Shown: positions 7,925-16,238 of the stretch, piece by piece
How the letters are laid out: each line of letters begins with the position of its first letter
Numbering within the stretch: position 1 is the first letter of the stretch
The notes under the pieces: generated by a model
The model's input: only the letters and a program-made list of their open reading frames with translations
Told to the model about the DNA's origin: nothing
The model's database searches: none
Position numbers and translations under genes: made by a program
Origin: Nocardioides litoris
Lineage (GTDB): Bacteria; Actinomycetota; Actinomycetes; Propionibacteriales; Nocardioidaceae
Assembly (NCBI RefSeq): GCF_006346315.1
Contig: NZ_VDMR01000008.1
Span: forward strand, 186,001 to 250,000
Reading direction: 5' to 3'
Length of the DNA stretch: 64,000 bases

Positions 7925-9289
7925 ATGTCCCTCATCCCAAGCCTCAAGCCCGGGGGCCGGCACGGCGTCCCGAGCTCGGAGTCGCGTGACCCGATCGGCT
8001 ACCTCGTCGCGGGTCTGAACAAGCTCGCCCAGAGCGACCTGCTCGACCGGGTCGGTCTGCGCAAGCCCGCCGAGCAGGCCGTCTTCACCGTCACCCGCGA
8101 CGGGTTCAAGACCCTCACCACCGCCAGCCGCACGTTCGCCAGGGCGGGGTCGAAGGGCACGGCGGGCACCCGCCCGTCCGCCGCACCGCGGACCGGCGTC
8201 TTCGACCTCACCCCGTCCGAGGACGAGCAGATGCTCGTCGACGTCGTGACCGAGTACGCCGAGGAGGTCGTCCGCCCGGCCGCCGTCGAGGCCGACGAGA
8301 CCTGCGAGGCGCCCGAGTCGGTCCTCAAGGCCAGCCTGGAGATCGGCCTGCCGATCCTGGGCGTGCCGGAGGCGCTCGGCGGGATCTCCGAGGAGCGCTC
8401 GGCGATGGCCGGCACGCTCGTGGCCGAGGCACTGGCCAAGGGCGACATGGGGCTGGCCGTCGCCACGCTCGCCTCCGGGTCGGTCGCGACCGCGCTCGGC
8501 CTGTGGGGCACCGACGCCCAGCAGCAGACCTACCTGCCGGCGTTCACCGGTGACGACGTGCCGGCCGCGGCGCTCGCGCTCGTCGAGCCGACCGTGCTGT
8601 TCGACGTGCTCAACCCGGCGACCACGGCCCGTCGCACCGCCGACGGCTTCGTGCTCGACGGCGTGAAGTCGGCCGTCGCCCGCGGGGACAAGGCCGAGCT
8701 GTTCGTCGTCGGCGCCGAGCTCGAGGGCAAGCCGGTGCTCTTCCTCGTCGAGTCCGGCGTCGCCGGGCTGTCGGTCGAGGGCGACCCGTCGATGGGCGTC
8801 CGCGCCGCCGGCCTGACCAGGCTCACCCTCGACGGCGTCACCGTCCCCGCCGACGCGGTGCTCGGCGAGTCCGACGGGTCGACCTACACCGAGGCCGTCC
8901 GGCTCTCGCGCCTGGCCTGGTGCGCCCTGGCCGTCGGCACCGCGCAAGCCGTGCTCGACTACGTCACGCCCTACGTCAAGGAGCGCGAGGCGTTCGGCGA
9001 GCCGATCGCGCACCGGCAGTCGGTGGCGTTCATGGTCGCCAACATCGCGATCGAGCTGCAGGCCATGCGCCTGCTCACCTACAAGGCCGCCTCCCGCGCG
9101 GCCGCCGGCAAGGACTTCTCCCGCGAGGTCGCGCTGGCCCGCAAGGCGTGCACCGACAAGGGCATGCAGATCGGCCTCGACGGCGTCCAGCTGCTCGGCG
9201 GCCACGGCTACGTCAAGGAGCACCCGGTCGAGCGGTGGTACCGCGACCTGCGTGCCATCGGCATCATGGAAGGGACGGTGCTGGTCTGA
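7925..9289 (+). CDS. acyl-CoA dehydrogenase, FadE24-like
   Basis: A 454-residue acyl-CoA dehydrogenase. It has an unusual N-terminal extension of about 95 residues ahead of the standard fold, a beta-domain with ADGFVLDGVKSAVARGDKAE, and a C-terminal helical domain ending in RAIGIMEGTVLV, so the catalytic EGT motif lies almost at the C-terminus. Length and partner match the mycobacterial FadE24/FadE23 pair. It should introduce a trans-2,3 double bond into an acyl-CoA using FAD; the chain substrate is unknown. The start is leaderless and overlaps a palindromic operator. Its TGA shares one base with the ATG of the next dehydrogenase, suggesting a stoichiometric heteromer. Confidence 0.88.
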   Translation: MSLIPSLKPGGRHGVPSSESRDPIGYLVAGLNKLAQSDLLDRVGLRKPAEQAVFTVTRDGFKTLTTASRTFARAGSKGTAGTRPSAAPRTGVFDLTPSEDEQMLVDVVTEYAEEVVRPAAVEADETCEAPESVLKASLEIGLPILGVPEALGGISEERSAMAGTLVAEALAKGDMGLAVATLASGSVATALGLWGTDAQQQTYLPAFTGDDVPAAALALVEPTVLFDVLNPATTARRTADGFVLDGVKSAVARGDKAELFVVGAELEGKPVLFLVESGVAGLSVEGDPSMGVRAAGLTRLTLDGVTVPADAVLGESDGSTYTEAVRLSRLAWCALAVGTAQAVLDYVTPYVKEREAFGEPIAHRQSVAFMVANIAIELQAMRLLTYKAASRAAAGKDFSREVALARKACTDKGMQIGLDGVQLLGGHGYVKEHPVERWYRDLRAIGIMEGTVLV

Positions 9290-10509
9290 TGGCCATCAAC
9301 CTCGAGGACCCCAAGAAGTTCCGCCCGCTCGTGGGGCAGGCCCACCAGGTCGCGATGAACATGCTGCGGCCCATCTCGCGCAAGTACGACCGCGCCGAGC
9401 ACGCCTACCCCAAGGAGCTCGACATGCTCGCGGCGATGATCGACGGGCTGTCCGACTCCGGTGCGTCCGAGGGCGCCGGCGCGGCCGGCGTACGCCGCGA
9501 CGAGAAGCCGTCCGAGCAGGGCGCGGGCACCAAGAACGGCGCCAACCTCGCCTCGGTCATGTCGATCACCGAGATGTGCTGGGGCGACGTCGGCCTGCTG
9601 CTCTCGATGCCGCGCCAGGGCCTCGGCAACTCCGCCATCGCCTCGGTGGCCGACGAGGAGCAGCTGAAGAAGTTCGACGGCGTGTGGGCCGGCATGGCCA
9701 TCACCGAGCCCGGCACCGGGTCCGACTCGGCCAACATCAAGACCACCGCGGTCCTCGACGGCGACGAGTACGTCATCAACGGGGAGAAGATCTACGTCAC
9801 CTCCGGTGACCGGGCCGACCACATCGTGGTCTGGGCGACCCTCGACCGCGACCTCGGTCGCGCGGCGATCAAGTCCTTCGTGGTGGCCAAGGGCACGCCG
9901 GGCATGCGCGTCGACCGGCTCGAGCACAAGCTCGGCATCCGGGCCTCCGACACCGCGACGATCATCTTCGAGAACTGCCGCGTGCCGAAGGAGAACCTGC
10001 TCGGCTCGCCCGAGGTCGACGTCAAGCAGGGCTTCGCGGGCGCCATGGCGACCTTCGACAACACCCGCCCGCTGGTCGCCGCGATGGCCGTCGGCTGCGC
10101 CCGCGCCGCCCTCGACCTGACCCGCGGCCTGCTGGCCGAGGCCGGCACCACCGTCGACTACGACCGCCCGGCGATCGTGCAGTCGGCGGCCGCGGCCAAG
10201 TTCCTGCAGATGGAGTCCGACTGGGAGGGCGCCTACCTCCTGATGCTCCAGGCCGCCTGGATGGCCGACAACCGCCAGCCCAACTCGCTCGAGGCCTCGA
10301 TGGCCAAGGCCAAGGCCGGCCGCGTCGGCTCCGACATCACGCTCTCGTGCGTCGAGCTCGCGGGCTCGATCGGCTACAGCGAGGCCGAGCTGCTCGAGAA
10401 GTGGTCGCGCGACTCCAAGATCCTCGACATCTTCGAGGGCACCCAGCAGATCCAGCAGCTGATCGTCGCCCGCCGCATCCTGGGTCTCTCCAGCGCCGAG
10501 CTCAAGTAG
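9289..10509 (+). CDS. acyl-CoA dehydrogenase, FadE23-like
   Basis: A 406-residue acyl-CoA dehydrogenase with the full set of family features: the FAD/substrate signature WAGMAITEPGTGSDSANIKT in the middle, and the C-terminal catalytic stretch ILDIFEGTQQIQQLIVARRI with Glu in EGT. Translation is coupled to the upstream FadE24-like gene (TGATG). The two chains resemble a conserved actinobacterial pair and could form a mixed tetramer. A bidirectional hairpin at 10532-10558 follows. Substrate chain length or type cannot be inferred. Confidence 0.9.
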   Translation: MAINLEDPKKFRPLVGQAHQVAMNMLRPISRKYDRAEHAYPKELDMLAAMIDGLSDSGASEGAGAAGVRRDEKPSEQGAGTKNGANLASVMSITEMCWGDVGLLLSMPRQGLGNSAIASVADEEQLKKFDGVWAGMAITEPGTGSDSANIKTTAVLDGDEYVINGEKIYVTSGDRADHIVVWATLDRDLGRAAIKSFVVAKGTPGMRVDRLEHKLGIRASDTATIIFENCRVPKENLLGSPEVDVKQGFAGAMATFDNTRPLVAAMAVGCARAALDLTRGLLAEAGTTVDYDRPAIVQSAAAAKFLQMESDWEGAYLLMLQAAWMADNRQPNSLEASMAKAKAGRVGSDITLSCVELAGSIGYSEAELLEKWSRDSKILDIFEGTQQIQQLIVARRILGLSSAELK

Positions 10510-10531
10510 CCCCACCCGCACCACCCCTCGT

Positions 10532-10558
10532 TGACCCGTCGTGATCCACGGCGGGTCA
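10532..10558. terminator. bidirectional hairpin terminator
   Basis: Arms TGACCCGTCGTG and CACGGCGGGTCA pair over 12 bp with one U-G wobble and the 3-base loop ATC. It sits between the convergent fadE23-like and SCO6745-family genes and includes the latter's stop codon. The stem is nearly the same as that at 11409-11440. Confidence 0.7.
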
Positions 10559-11374
10559 GCGTGCTCGGTCCACGGCCGCGGCGATCGGGGGCAGCAGGCC
10601 GAGCAGCTCGGCGCGCTCGGCCCCGGTGAGCACGGCGTACGGCGGGCAGGCGAGCTCGTCGGTCAAGCGCTCCACGCGCTCCCGCAGCGCCCGGCCGGCA
10701 TCGGTGAGCCCCTCGTCCTCGTCGAGCACCCCGCGCTCGCGGAGTCCGCCGATGACGGCGTCGAGGTACCTCGCCGGCAGGTGGTGCACGCGCCCGAAGG
10801 TGCGCGGTGCGGTGCCCTCGCCGGCCGCCCACAGCACGTGCGCCTCGGTGCCGCCGACCCCGCAGGTCAGCAGCGCCGCCACGTGCCCGTCGCCGCGGTG
10901 CTCGCGCAGCAGGTCGGCCGCGTGCCACAGCCGCTCGACGGGCTCCGCCGGCACGGGTACGCCGCGCAGCCCGGCGTACAGGGGGCGTCCGGCGACCGGC
11001 GCCCCGGTGGCCGCGCGCACCAGCAGGTCGGCCGCACGGACGGTCGAGGGCGTGGTCGCCCGGTCCCCGAGCGCGGACCGCAGCACCCCGACGCAGCCCG
11101 CGACCCGGGCCTGCCGGGCCGCCTCGGGGGCGACCCGGTCCCACACCTGCGGGACGTGCCGGGCCACCTCACCGGGCGCGAAACTGTAGAAGATGGCGTC
11201 GACGACCTCGGCGGGCGGCCGGCCGAGCGGCGCGGCGCGGGCGGCGAAGTAGCCGTCCCAGTAGCTGCTGAGCCCCAGCGCGACGAGGCCGTCGTGGGCG
11301 CCCTCGTGGCGGTAGGGGATGAGGCCGATCGGCTCCACGAGGTCGTGGAACCGTCGTGCGGTGCGGGCGTCCAT
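10556..11374 (-). CDS. SCO6745-family protein
   Basis: A 272-residue actinobacterial protein resembling the SCO6745 family, an alpha-helical family with a winged-helix-like part but no known function. Recognisable features are the N-terminal RRFHDLVEPIGLIPY and a central YWDGYFAARAAPLG segment, plus many Ala/Arg-rich helices. The ATG at 11374 has GGAGG 3 bases upstream. The gene is monocistronic and framed by two hairpins with the same stem sequence. The function is not established. Confidence 0.75.
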   Translation of the reverse strand: MDARTARRFHDLVEPIGLIPYRHEGAHDGLVALGLSSYWDGYFAARAAPLGRPPAEVVDAIFYSFAPGEVARHVPQVWDRVAPEAARQARVAGCVGVLRSALGDRATTPSTVRAADLLVRAATGAPVAGRPLYAGLRGVPVPAEPVERLWHAADLLREHRGDGHVAALLTCGVGGTEAHVLWAAGEGTAPRTFGRVHHLPARYLDAVIGGLRERGVLDEDEGLTDAGRALRERVERLTDELACPPYAVLTGAERAELLGLLPPIAAAVDRAR

Positions 11375-11408
11375 GCTCCTCCGACCCTGCTCGTGGCCCG
11401 GAATGAGC

Positions 11409-11440
11409 GCTGACCCGTCGTGAGGTCACGACGGGTCAGC
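11409..11440. terminator. perfect inverted repeat, likely terminator of the Lys/Ala/Pro-rich gene
   Basis: GCTGACCCGTCGTGA at 11409-11423 is repeated as its exact inverse at 11426-11440 with GG between. It lies just downstream of the minus-strand gene ending at 11463 and upstream of the SCO6745-family gene. Confidence 0.7.
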
Positions 11441-11462
11441 GGGAGGGTGGCGCCGGCAGGGC

Positions 11463-12254
11463 TCAGGAGGGGCTGGGCGGGCGGTCACCGTCGACGTCGC
11501 CCGAGGCCTCGGGGGGCTTCGGCGGCAGGGTGCCGGACGGCGTGTCGCCGCCCTGTGCGCCGGCCTCGGCGCCGGCGTCCTCCGGGGCGTCGGTCGCGGC
11601 GGGCGGGGTCTCGGTCTCCGCGGCCGACTCCTCCAGGTCGTGGCCGGCGACCGGGGCGATGTCGGCCGGGGTCACCTCGACCTTCTCGTCCTCGGCGGCC
11701 TTGTCGATCTCCGTGACCGGAGCCGGCTCCGGGGTCGCGGCAGCCTTCTTCGCGGGGGCGGACTTCTTGGTCGGGGCCTTCTTGGCCGCAGGCGCCTTCT
11801 TCGCCGGGGCCGGGGCGGCCGGGTCCGGGGTGGCAGCCTTCTTGGCCGCCGGCGCCTTCTTCGCCGGGGCCGGGGCGGCCGGGTCCGGGGTGGCAGCCTT
11901 CTTGGCCGCCGGCGCCTTCTTCGCCGGGGCCGGGGCGGCCGGGTCCGGGGTGGCAGCCTTCTTCGCGGCGGGCGCCTTCTTGGCCGGCGCCTTCGAGGCG
12001 GGCTCCTTCTTCGCGGGGGCGCCCGTGCCGGCGCCGGGGTTGACCGGCCCCTTGGCCGGCGGCTTCTGCACCGGGGCCTTCCTCGCGGCGGGCTTCGGCG
12101 AGGGTGCCGGGGGAGCCTTGACGTCGGTGGGCGGGGGCGCGGGGCGCTCGGACTTGCCGTGGCCGGGCAGCACGTGGCCGACGGCACCGACCGCCTTGCC
12201 GGCCGCGCGCAGCGGGAGACGGACCACGGAGCTCACGGTCTTCAGGAGGGGCAT
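11463..12254 (-). CDS. Lys/Ala/Pro-rich repeat protein, histone H1-like composition
   Basis: A 263-residue low-complexity protein. The first ~35 residues are more normal and hydrophobic (LLKTVSSVVRLPLRAAGKAV). Residues ~60-190 are dominated by AKKAP and AKKA motifs, including three exact-length 20-residue repeats with the core KKAATPDPAAPA, encoded by a 60-bp tandem repeat (about 11776-11955). The C-terminal ~90 residues are acidic. The basic middle resembles H1-like/HU-tail DNA-binding regions of actinobacteria, but no folded DNA-binding domain is seen, so nucleic-acid binding is an inference. It is divergent from the DUF2252 gene. A perfect hairpin follows it. Confidence 0.7.
   Translation of the reverse strand: MPLLKTVSSVVRLPLRAAGKAVGAVGHVLPGHGKSERPAPPPTDVKAPPAPSPKPAARKAPVQKPPAKGPVNPGAGTGAPAKKEPASKAPAKKAPAAKKAATPDPAAPAPAKKAPAAKKAATPDPAAPAPAKKAPAAKKAATPDPAAPAPAKKAPAAKKAPTKKSAPAKKAAATPEPAPVTEIDKAAEDEKVEVTPADIAPVAGHDLEESAAETETPPAATDAPEDAGAEAGAQGGDTPSGTLPPKPPEASGDVDGDRPPSPS
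11776..11955. repeat. three tandem 60-bp coding repeats
   Basis: Three copies with period exactly 60 bp, almost identical to each other. Each encodes 20 residues rich in Ala, Lys and Pro. Near-identity at the DNA level points to recent duplication or gene conversion, and copy number may vary between strains. Confidence 0.9.
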
Positions 12255-12369
12255 GGCCCCAGAGTGGCACCCCCGCCGCCGCTGGTCAGCGCCCTGTCGG
12301 GTGGACGGACGGCGGTTGTGACCGGCGCCACGCCGTTTCGGGTGGCCGGGGCCGTGGCAGCGTGACCCC

Positions 12370-13686
12370 GTGGCCGACTCCCGCACCGAGACCATCGTCT
12401 CCGTCCTCGCCGACGCGTTCGCCCCGCTGATGGAGGCCGACCCCGTCGCCTTCCGGGCCAAGTACCGCAAGATGGCGCGCGACCCGCACGCCTTCTACCG
12501 CGGCTCGGCCTGCTTGTTCTTCCACGACCTCGTCCGCGAGCGCGCCGACGACGACACCTTCGCCACCGGCGCCGCGGGCCGCATCTGGGTCCACGGCGAC
12601 CTCCACGTCGAGAACTTCGGCACCTACCTCAACGCCGACGGCCGGTTCGTCTTCGACGTCAACGACTTCGACGAGGCCTACCTCGGGCGCTTCACCTGGG
12701 ACCTCCAGCGCTTCGCCGCCTCCCTGGCCCTCATGGGCTGGCAGAAGGCGCTCCCGGTGGCCGACGTCGAGTCGCTGACCGCCACCTACCTGCGCTCCTA
12801 CCTCGAGCAGGTGCGGGCGTACGCCGCCGACGCCACCGACGACTTCGCGCTCACCCTGGGCAACACCGAGGGCCCGATCCAGGACGCACTGGTCGAGGCG
12901 CGGGCGCAGCGGCGGGCCGACCTGCTCGACGCCAACACCCGGGTCGTCGACGGGGTCCGTCGGTTCCGCGACCACAGCAGCGTCCGGCGCCTCGACGACG
13001 CCGAGCGCGAGCGCGTCGAGGTCGCCTACGAGCGCTACCTCGACACGATCCCCGAGCACCGCCGCTCCGAGCGGCCGCTGTTCTACGACCTGCGCGACGT
13101 CGTCGGCAAGTCGGGCTTCGGCATCGGCAGCGCCGGCCTGCCGGCGTACAACCTGCTGATCGAGGGCTACAGCCAGGCGCTCGACAACGACGTGCTGCTG
13201 TCGATGAAGCAGGCCAACGTGCCCGCCATCAGCCGGTTCGTCGACACCGCCGACGTCGAGCAGTACTTCGAGCACGAGGGCCACCGCACCGTGGTCAGCC
13301 AGCGGTCGCTGCAGGTGCACACCGACCCGCTGCTCGGCTACAGCGACATCGACGGCACCGGGTTCCTGGTGGCCGAGGTGTCGCCGTACGAGGTCGACCT
13401 GGACTGGTCGGGCCTGACCGAGCCCTCGCAGATGGGGCAGGTCGTCGGGCTGCTGGGCCGGGCGACGGCGAAGATCCACTGCGCCTCCGACGAGGACAGC
13501 GAGGAGGACCTCGTCGACTTCCAGGTCGAGGACGCCATCGTCGGGGCCGTCGGCGGCCGCGAGGACGAGCTGGTGCGCTGGGTGACCGACTTCGGCGCGT
13601 CGTACGCCGAGCAGGTGCGTCGCGACCACGGCCTGTTCGTCGAGGCGTTCCGCGACGGGTCGGTCGGGGTGACCGCTACGGCGTGA
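12370..13686 (+). CDS. DUF2252 family protein (kinase-like fold)
   Basis: A 438-residue protein of the DUF2252 family. The motif WVHGDLHVENFGTYL near residues 75-90 and FDVNDFDEAYLGRFTWDL about 20 residues later resemble the catalytic and metal-binding loops of aminoglycoside-phosphotransferase-like kinases (HGDxHxxN and DxD). The family is widespread and uncharacterised; phosphotransfer is an inference. A GTG start at 12370 is taken because the N-terminus then aligns with a normal helix. Its last 11 bases overlap the convergent galK. Confidence 0.8.
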   Translation: MADSRTETIVSVLADAFAPLMEADPVAFRAKYRKMARDPHAFYRGSACLFFHDLVRERADDDTFATGAAGRIWVHGDLHVENFGTYLNADGRFVFDVNDFDEAYLGRFTWDLQRFAASLALMGWQKALPVADVESLTATYLRSYLEQVRAYAADATDDFALTLGNTEGPIQDALVEARAQRRADLLDANTRVVDGVRRFRDHSSVRRLDDAERERVEVAYERYLDTIPEHRRSERPLFYDLRDVVGKSGFGIGSAGLPAYNLLIEGYSQALDNDVLLSMKQANVPAISRFVDTADVEQYFEHEGHRTVVSQRSLQVHTDPLLGYSDIDGTGFLVAEVSPYEVDLDWSGLTEPSQMGQVVGLLGRATAKIHCASDEDSEEDLVDFQVEDAIVGAVGGREDELVRWVTDFGASYAEQVRRDHGLFVEAFRDGSVGVTATA

Positions 13687-14770
13687 GGCCGGCTCCGGCC
13701 GACGGCGTGCCGTCGAGGTGGCCGGGGGCGCGGTGCCCGGCGGCCACGAACGCGGCGTCGACGGCTCGGCGGCAGGCCTCGGCGCGCTCGGCGGGCACGA
13801 GCGCGATCGCGGAGCCGCCGAAGCCCCCGCCGGTCATCCGGGCGCCGAGCGCGCCCGCCTCGAGCGCGGTGGTCACCACGAGGTCGAGCTCGGCGCAGGA
13901 GACCTCGAAGTCGTCGCGCAGCGAGACGTGGGAGGCGGTGAGCAGCGTGCCGACGCGCGGCCAGTCGTCGGCGGCGAGCGCCTCGACGGTGGCGAGGACC
14001 CGCTCGTTCTCGGTGACGACGTGCCGGGCGCGGCGGCGCAGCACGTCGTCGTCGAGGCGCTCGACCTCCTCGAGGGTCGCCGGGCGGAGCGAGGGGTGGT
14101 GGAGCAGGCGGGCTGCCTCCTCGCACTGCTCGCGGCGGGTGCCGTAGCCGCCGTCGGTCAGCTCGTGCGAGACGCGGGTGTCGACGACCAGCAGCTCGAG
14201 CCCGGCCGCACGCGGGTCGACGTCCACCGGCTCGACCGAGCCGGTCTCGAAGTCGAGCAGCAGGGCCCGGCCCTCCTCGGCCAGCAGGACCGCGGTCTGG
14301 TCGAGGCCGCCCGTGGGCGCCCCGACGACCTCGGTCTCGGCCCGGCGGCAGGCCGCGACCAGCTCGCGGCGGCGCTCGGCGTCGAGGGGCAGGTCGAGCG
14401 CACCCGCCACGGCGACCGCCACGACCGCCTCCAGCGACGCCGAGCTCGACAGCCCGGCCCCGAGCGGCACGTCGGTCCCGAGCGCGATGTCGAGGGCGGG
14501 GACCTCCCAGCCCGCCTGCTCGAGCGCCCACAGCACGCCGGCGGCGTACGCCGCCCAGCCGCGCACCGCGCCGGGCGCGGCGTCGGCGGGCGTGCCCTCC
14601 CACGGCTCGGGCTGCTGCGCGCTGGTGATCCGCGACGCCCGGCCGTCGCGCCGGGTGACCCGCGCGACGGTGGCCGCGGGGATCGCCACCGGCAGGCACA
14701 GCCCGGCGTTGTAGTCGGTGTGCTCCCCGATGAGGTTGACGCGTCCGGGCGCCCGTGCGGTCAGGTCCAC
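13676..14770 (-). CDS. galK: galactokinase
   Basis: A 364-residue GHMP kinase that phosphorylates galactose at C1 in the Leloir pathway. It has the galactokinase signature GRVNLIGEHTDYN near residues 9-21, the ATP-binding GLSSSAS loop near 106-112, and the C-terminal GARMTGGGFGGSAIAL. No galT or galE neighbour is present, so it is separate from a gal operon here. GTG at 14770 has a TAGGCT -10 box 6 bases upstream; that box overlaps the -10 of the divergent guaB1 gene. Confidence 0.92.
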   Translation of the reverse strand: MDLTARAPGRVNLIGEHTDYNAGLCLPVAIPAATVARVTRRDGRASRITSAQQPEPWEGTPADAAPGAVRGWAAYAAGVLWALEQAGWEVPALDIALGTDVPLGAGLSSSASLEAVVAVAVAGALDLPLDAERRRELVAACRRAETEVVGAPTGGLDQTAVLLAEEGRALLLDFETGSVEPVDVDPRAAGLELLVVDTRVSHELTDGGYGTRREQCEEAARLLHHPSLRPATLEEVERLDDDVLRRRARHVVTENERVLATVEALAADDWPRVGTLLTASHVSLRDDFEVSCAELDLVVTTALEAGALGARMTGGGFGGSAIALVPAERAEACRRAVDAAFVAAGHRAPGHLDGTPSAGAGLTP

Positions 14771-14776
14771 CCCGAG

Positions 14777-14786
14777 AGCCTAGAGT
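14777..14786. promoter_or_regulatory. overlapping divergent -10 boxes of galK and guaB1
   Basis: On the minus strand, TAGGCT (14782-14777) precedes the galK GTG by 6 bases. On the plus strand, TAGAGT (14781-14786) precedes the guaB1 GTG by 8 bases. The two share T14781 and A14782, so RNA polymerase can open only one direction at a time. Confidence 0.6.
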
Positions 14787-14794
14787 TGGTGCAC

Positions 14795-16228
14795 GTGCAG
14801 CTCCTCGGCGAGACCCCCGCGCACGACCTCACCTACGACGACGTCTTCATGGTGCCGCGCCACAGCACGGTCACCAGCCGGTACGACGTCGACCTGACGA
14901 CGTCCGACGGCACCGGCGCGACCCTGCCGATCGTCGTGGCCAACATGACCGCCATCGCCGGCAAGCGGATGGCCGAGACGGTCGCCCGCCGCGGCGGCCT
15001 GGTGGTCGTGCCCCAGGACATCCCGGCCGCCGTCGTGGCCGAGGTGGTGGCCTCGGTGAAGTCACGCCACCTCGTCTTCGACACCCCGATCACCCTGCGG
15101 CCGGACCAGACGGTCGCCGAGGCGCTCGCGCTCATCCCCAAGCGGGCCCACGGTGCGGCCGTGGTGGTCGACGACGGTCGCCCGGTCGGGGTCGTCGCCG
15201 AGCGCGACTGCCGCGAGGTCGACCGGTTCGCCCAGGTCGGCGCCGTGATGCGTGAGCCGGCCGTCGTGGTCGGTGACGACGCCGACGCCCGGGAGGTCTT
15301 CGACCGGCTCGACGCCGCCCGGGCCGGCCTGGCCGTCGCGGTCGACGTCTCCGGCGGGCTGGTGGGGGTGCTCACCCGCACCGGCGCGCTGCGCGCGACC
15401 CTCTACACGCCCGCCACCGACGCCCACGGCGGCCTGCGCGTGGCCGCTGCGGTCGGCGTCAACGGCCGGGTCGCCGAGACCGCCCGCGAGCTGCTCGACG
15501 CGGGCGTCGACTGCCTCGTCGTCGACACCGCCCACGGCCACCAGGACCGGATGCTCGAGGCGCTGCGCGCCGTGCGTGCGCTCGACCCGCAGGTCCCGGT
15601 CGCGGCCGGCAACGTCGTCTCGGCCGAGGGCACCCGCGACCTGGTCGAGGCCGGGGCCGACATCATCAAGGTCGGGGTGGGCCCGGGTGCGATGTGCACG
15701 ACCCGGATGATGACCGGCGTCGGCCGACCCCAGTTCTCCGCCGTGCGGGAGTGCGCGGACGCCGCGCGCGGGCTCGGTGCCCACGTGTGGGCCGACGGCG
15801 GGGTGCGCCACCCCCGCGACGTCGCCCTCGCCCTGGCCGCGGGCGCCTCGTCGGTCATGGTCGGGTCGTGGTTCGCCGGTACGCACGAGTCGCCGGGTGA
15901 CCTCGAGCACGACGCCGACGGCCGGGCCTACAAGGTCTCCTTCGGCATGGCCTCCGCGCGCGCGGTCGCCTCGCGCACGGCGGGGGAGTCGGCCTACGAC
16001 CGGGCCCGCAAGGGCCTGTACGAGGAAGGCATCTCCTCCTCGCGCATGTACCTCGACCCCGCGCGCCCCGGTGTCGAGGACCTCATCGACCAGATCTGCT
16101 CCGGCCTCCGCTCGGCCTGCACCTACGCCGGCGCCTCGACCCTCGAGGAGCTGCACGAGCGGGCGCTCGTCGGCGTCCAGTCGGCCGCCGGGTTCCACGA
16201 GGGACGTCCGCTCTCGACCAGCTGGTAG
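14795..16228 (+). CDS. guaB1: GuaB1-type IMP dehydrogenase-related protein (probable GMP reductase)
   Basis: A 477-residue TIM-barrel enzyme with two CBS-like segments inserted (about residues 95-200). The active-site loop GVGPGAMCTTRMMTGVG carries the catalytic Cys, followed by ADGGVRHPRDVALALAAGA (phosphate binding). The N-terminal YDDVFMVPRHSTV matches the IMPDH/GMPR family. Length and sequence style fit actinobacterial GuaB1 rather than the main IMPDH GuaB2; mycobacterial GuaB1 acts as a GMP reductase in purine salvage. A leaderless GTG start is assigned, with the promoter overlapping galK's. Confidence 0.88.
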   Translation: MQLLGETPAHDLTYDDVFMVPRHSTVTSRYDVDLTTSDGTGATLPIVVANMTAIAGKRMAETVARRGGLVVVPQDIPAAVVAEVVASVKSRHLVFDTPITLRPDQTVAEALALIPKRAHGAAVVVDDGRPVGVVAERDCREVDRFAQVGAVMREPAVVVGDDADAREVFDRLDAARAGLAVAVDVSGGLVGVLTRTGALRATLYTPATDAHGGLRVAAAVGVNGRVAETARELLDAGVDCLVVDTAHGHQDRMLEALRAVRALDPQVPVAAGNVVSAEGTRDLVEAGADIIKVGVGPGAMCTTRMMTGVGRPQFSAVRECADAARGLGAHVWADGGVRHPRDVALALAAGASSVMVGSWFAGTHESPGDLEHDADGRAYKVSFGMASARAVASRTAGESAYDRARKGLYEEGISSSRMYLDPARPGVEDLIDQICSGLRSACTYAGASTLEELHERALVGVQSAAGFHEGRPLSTSW

Positions 16229-16238
16229 GTCGCGGCCG

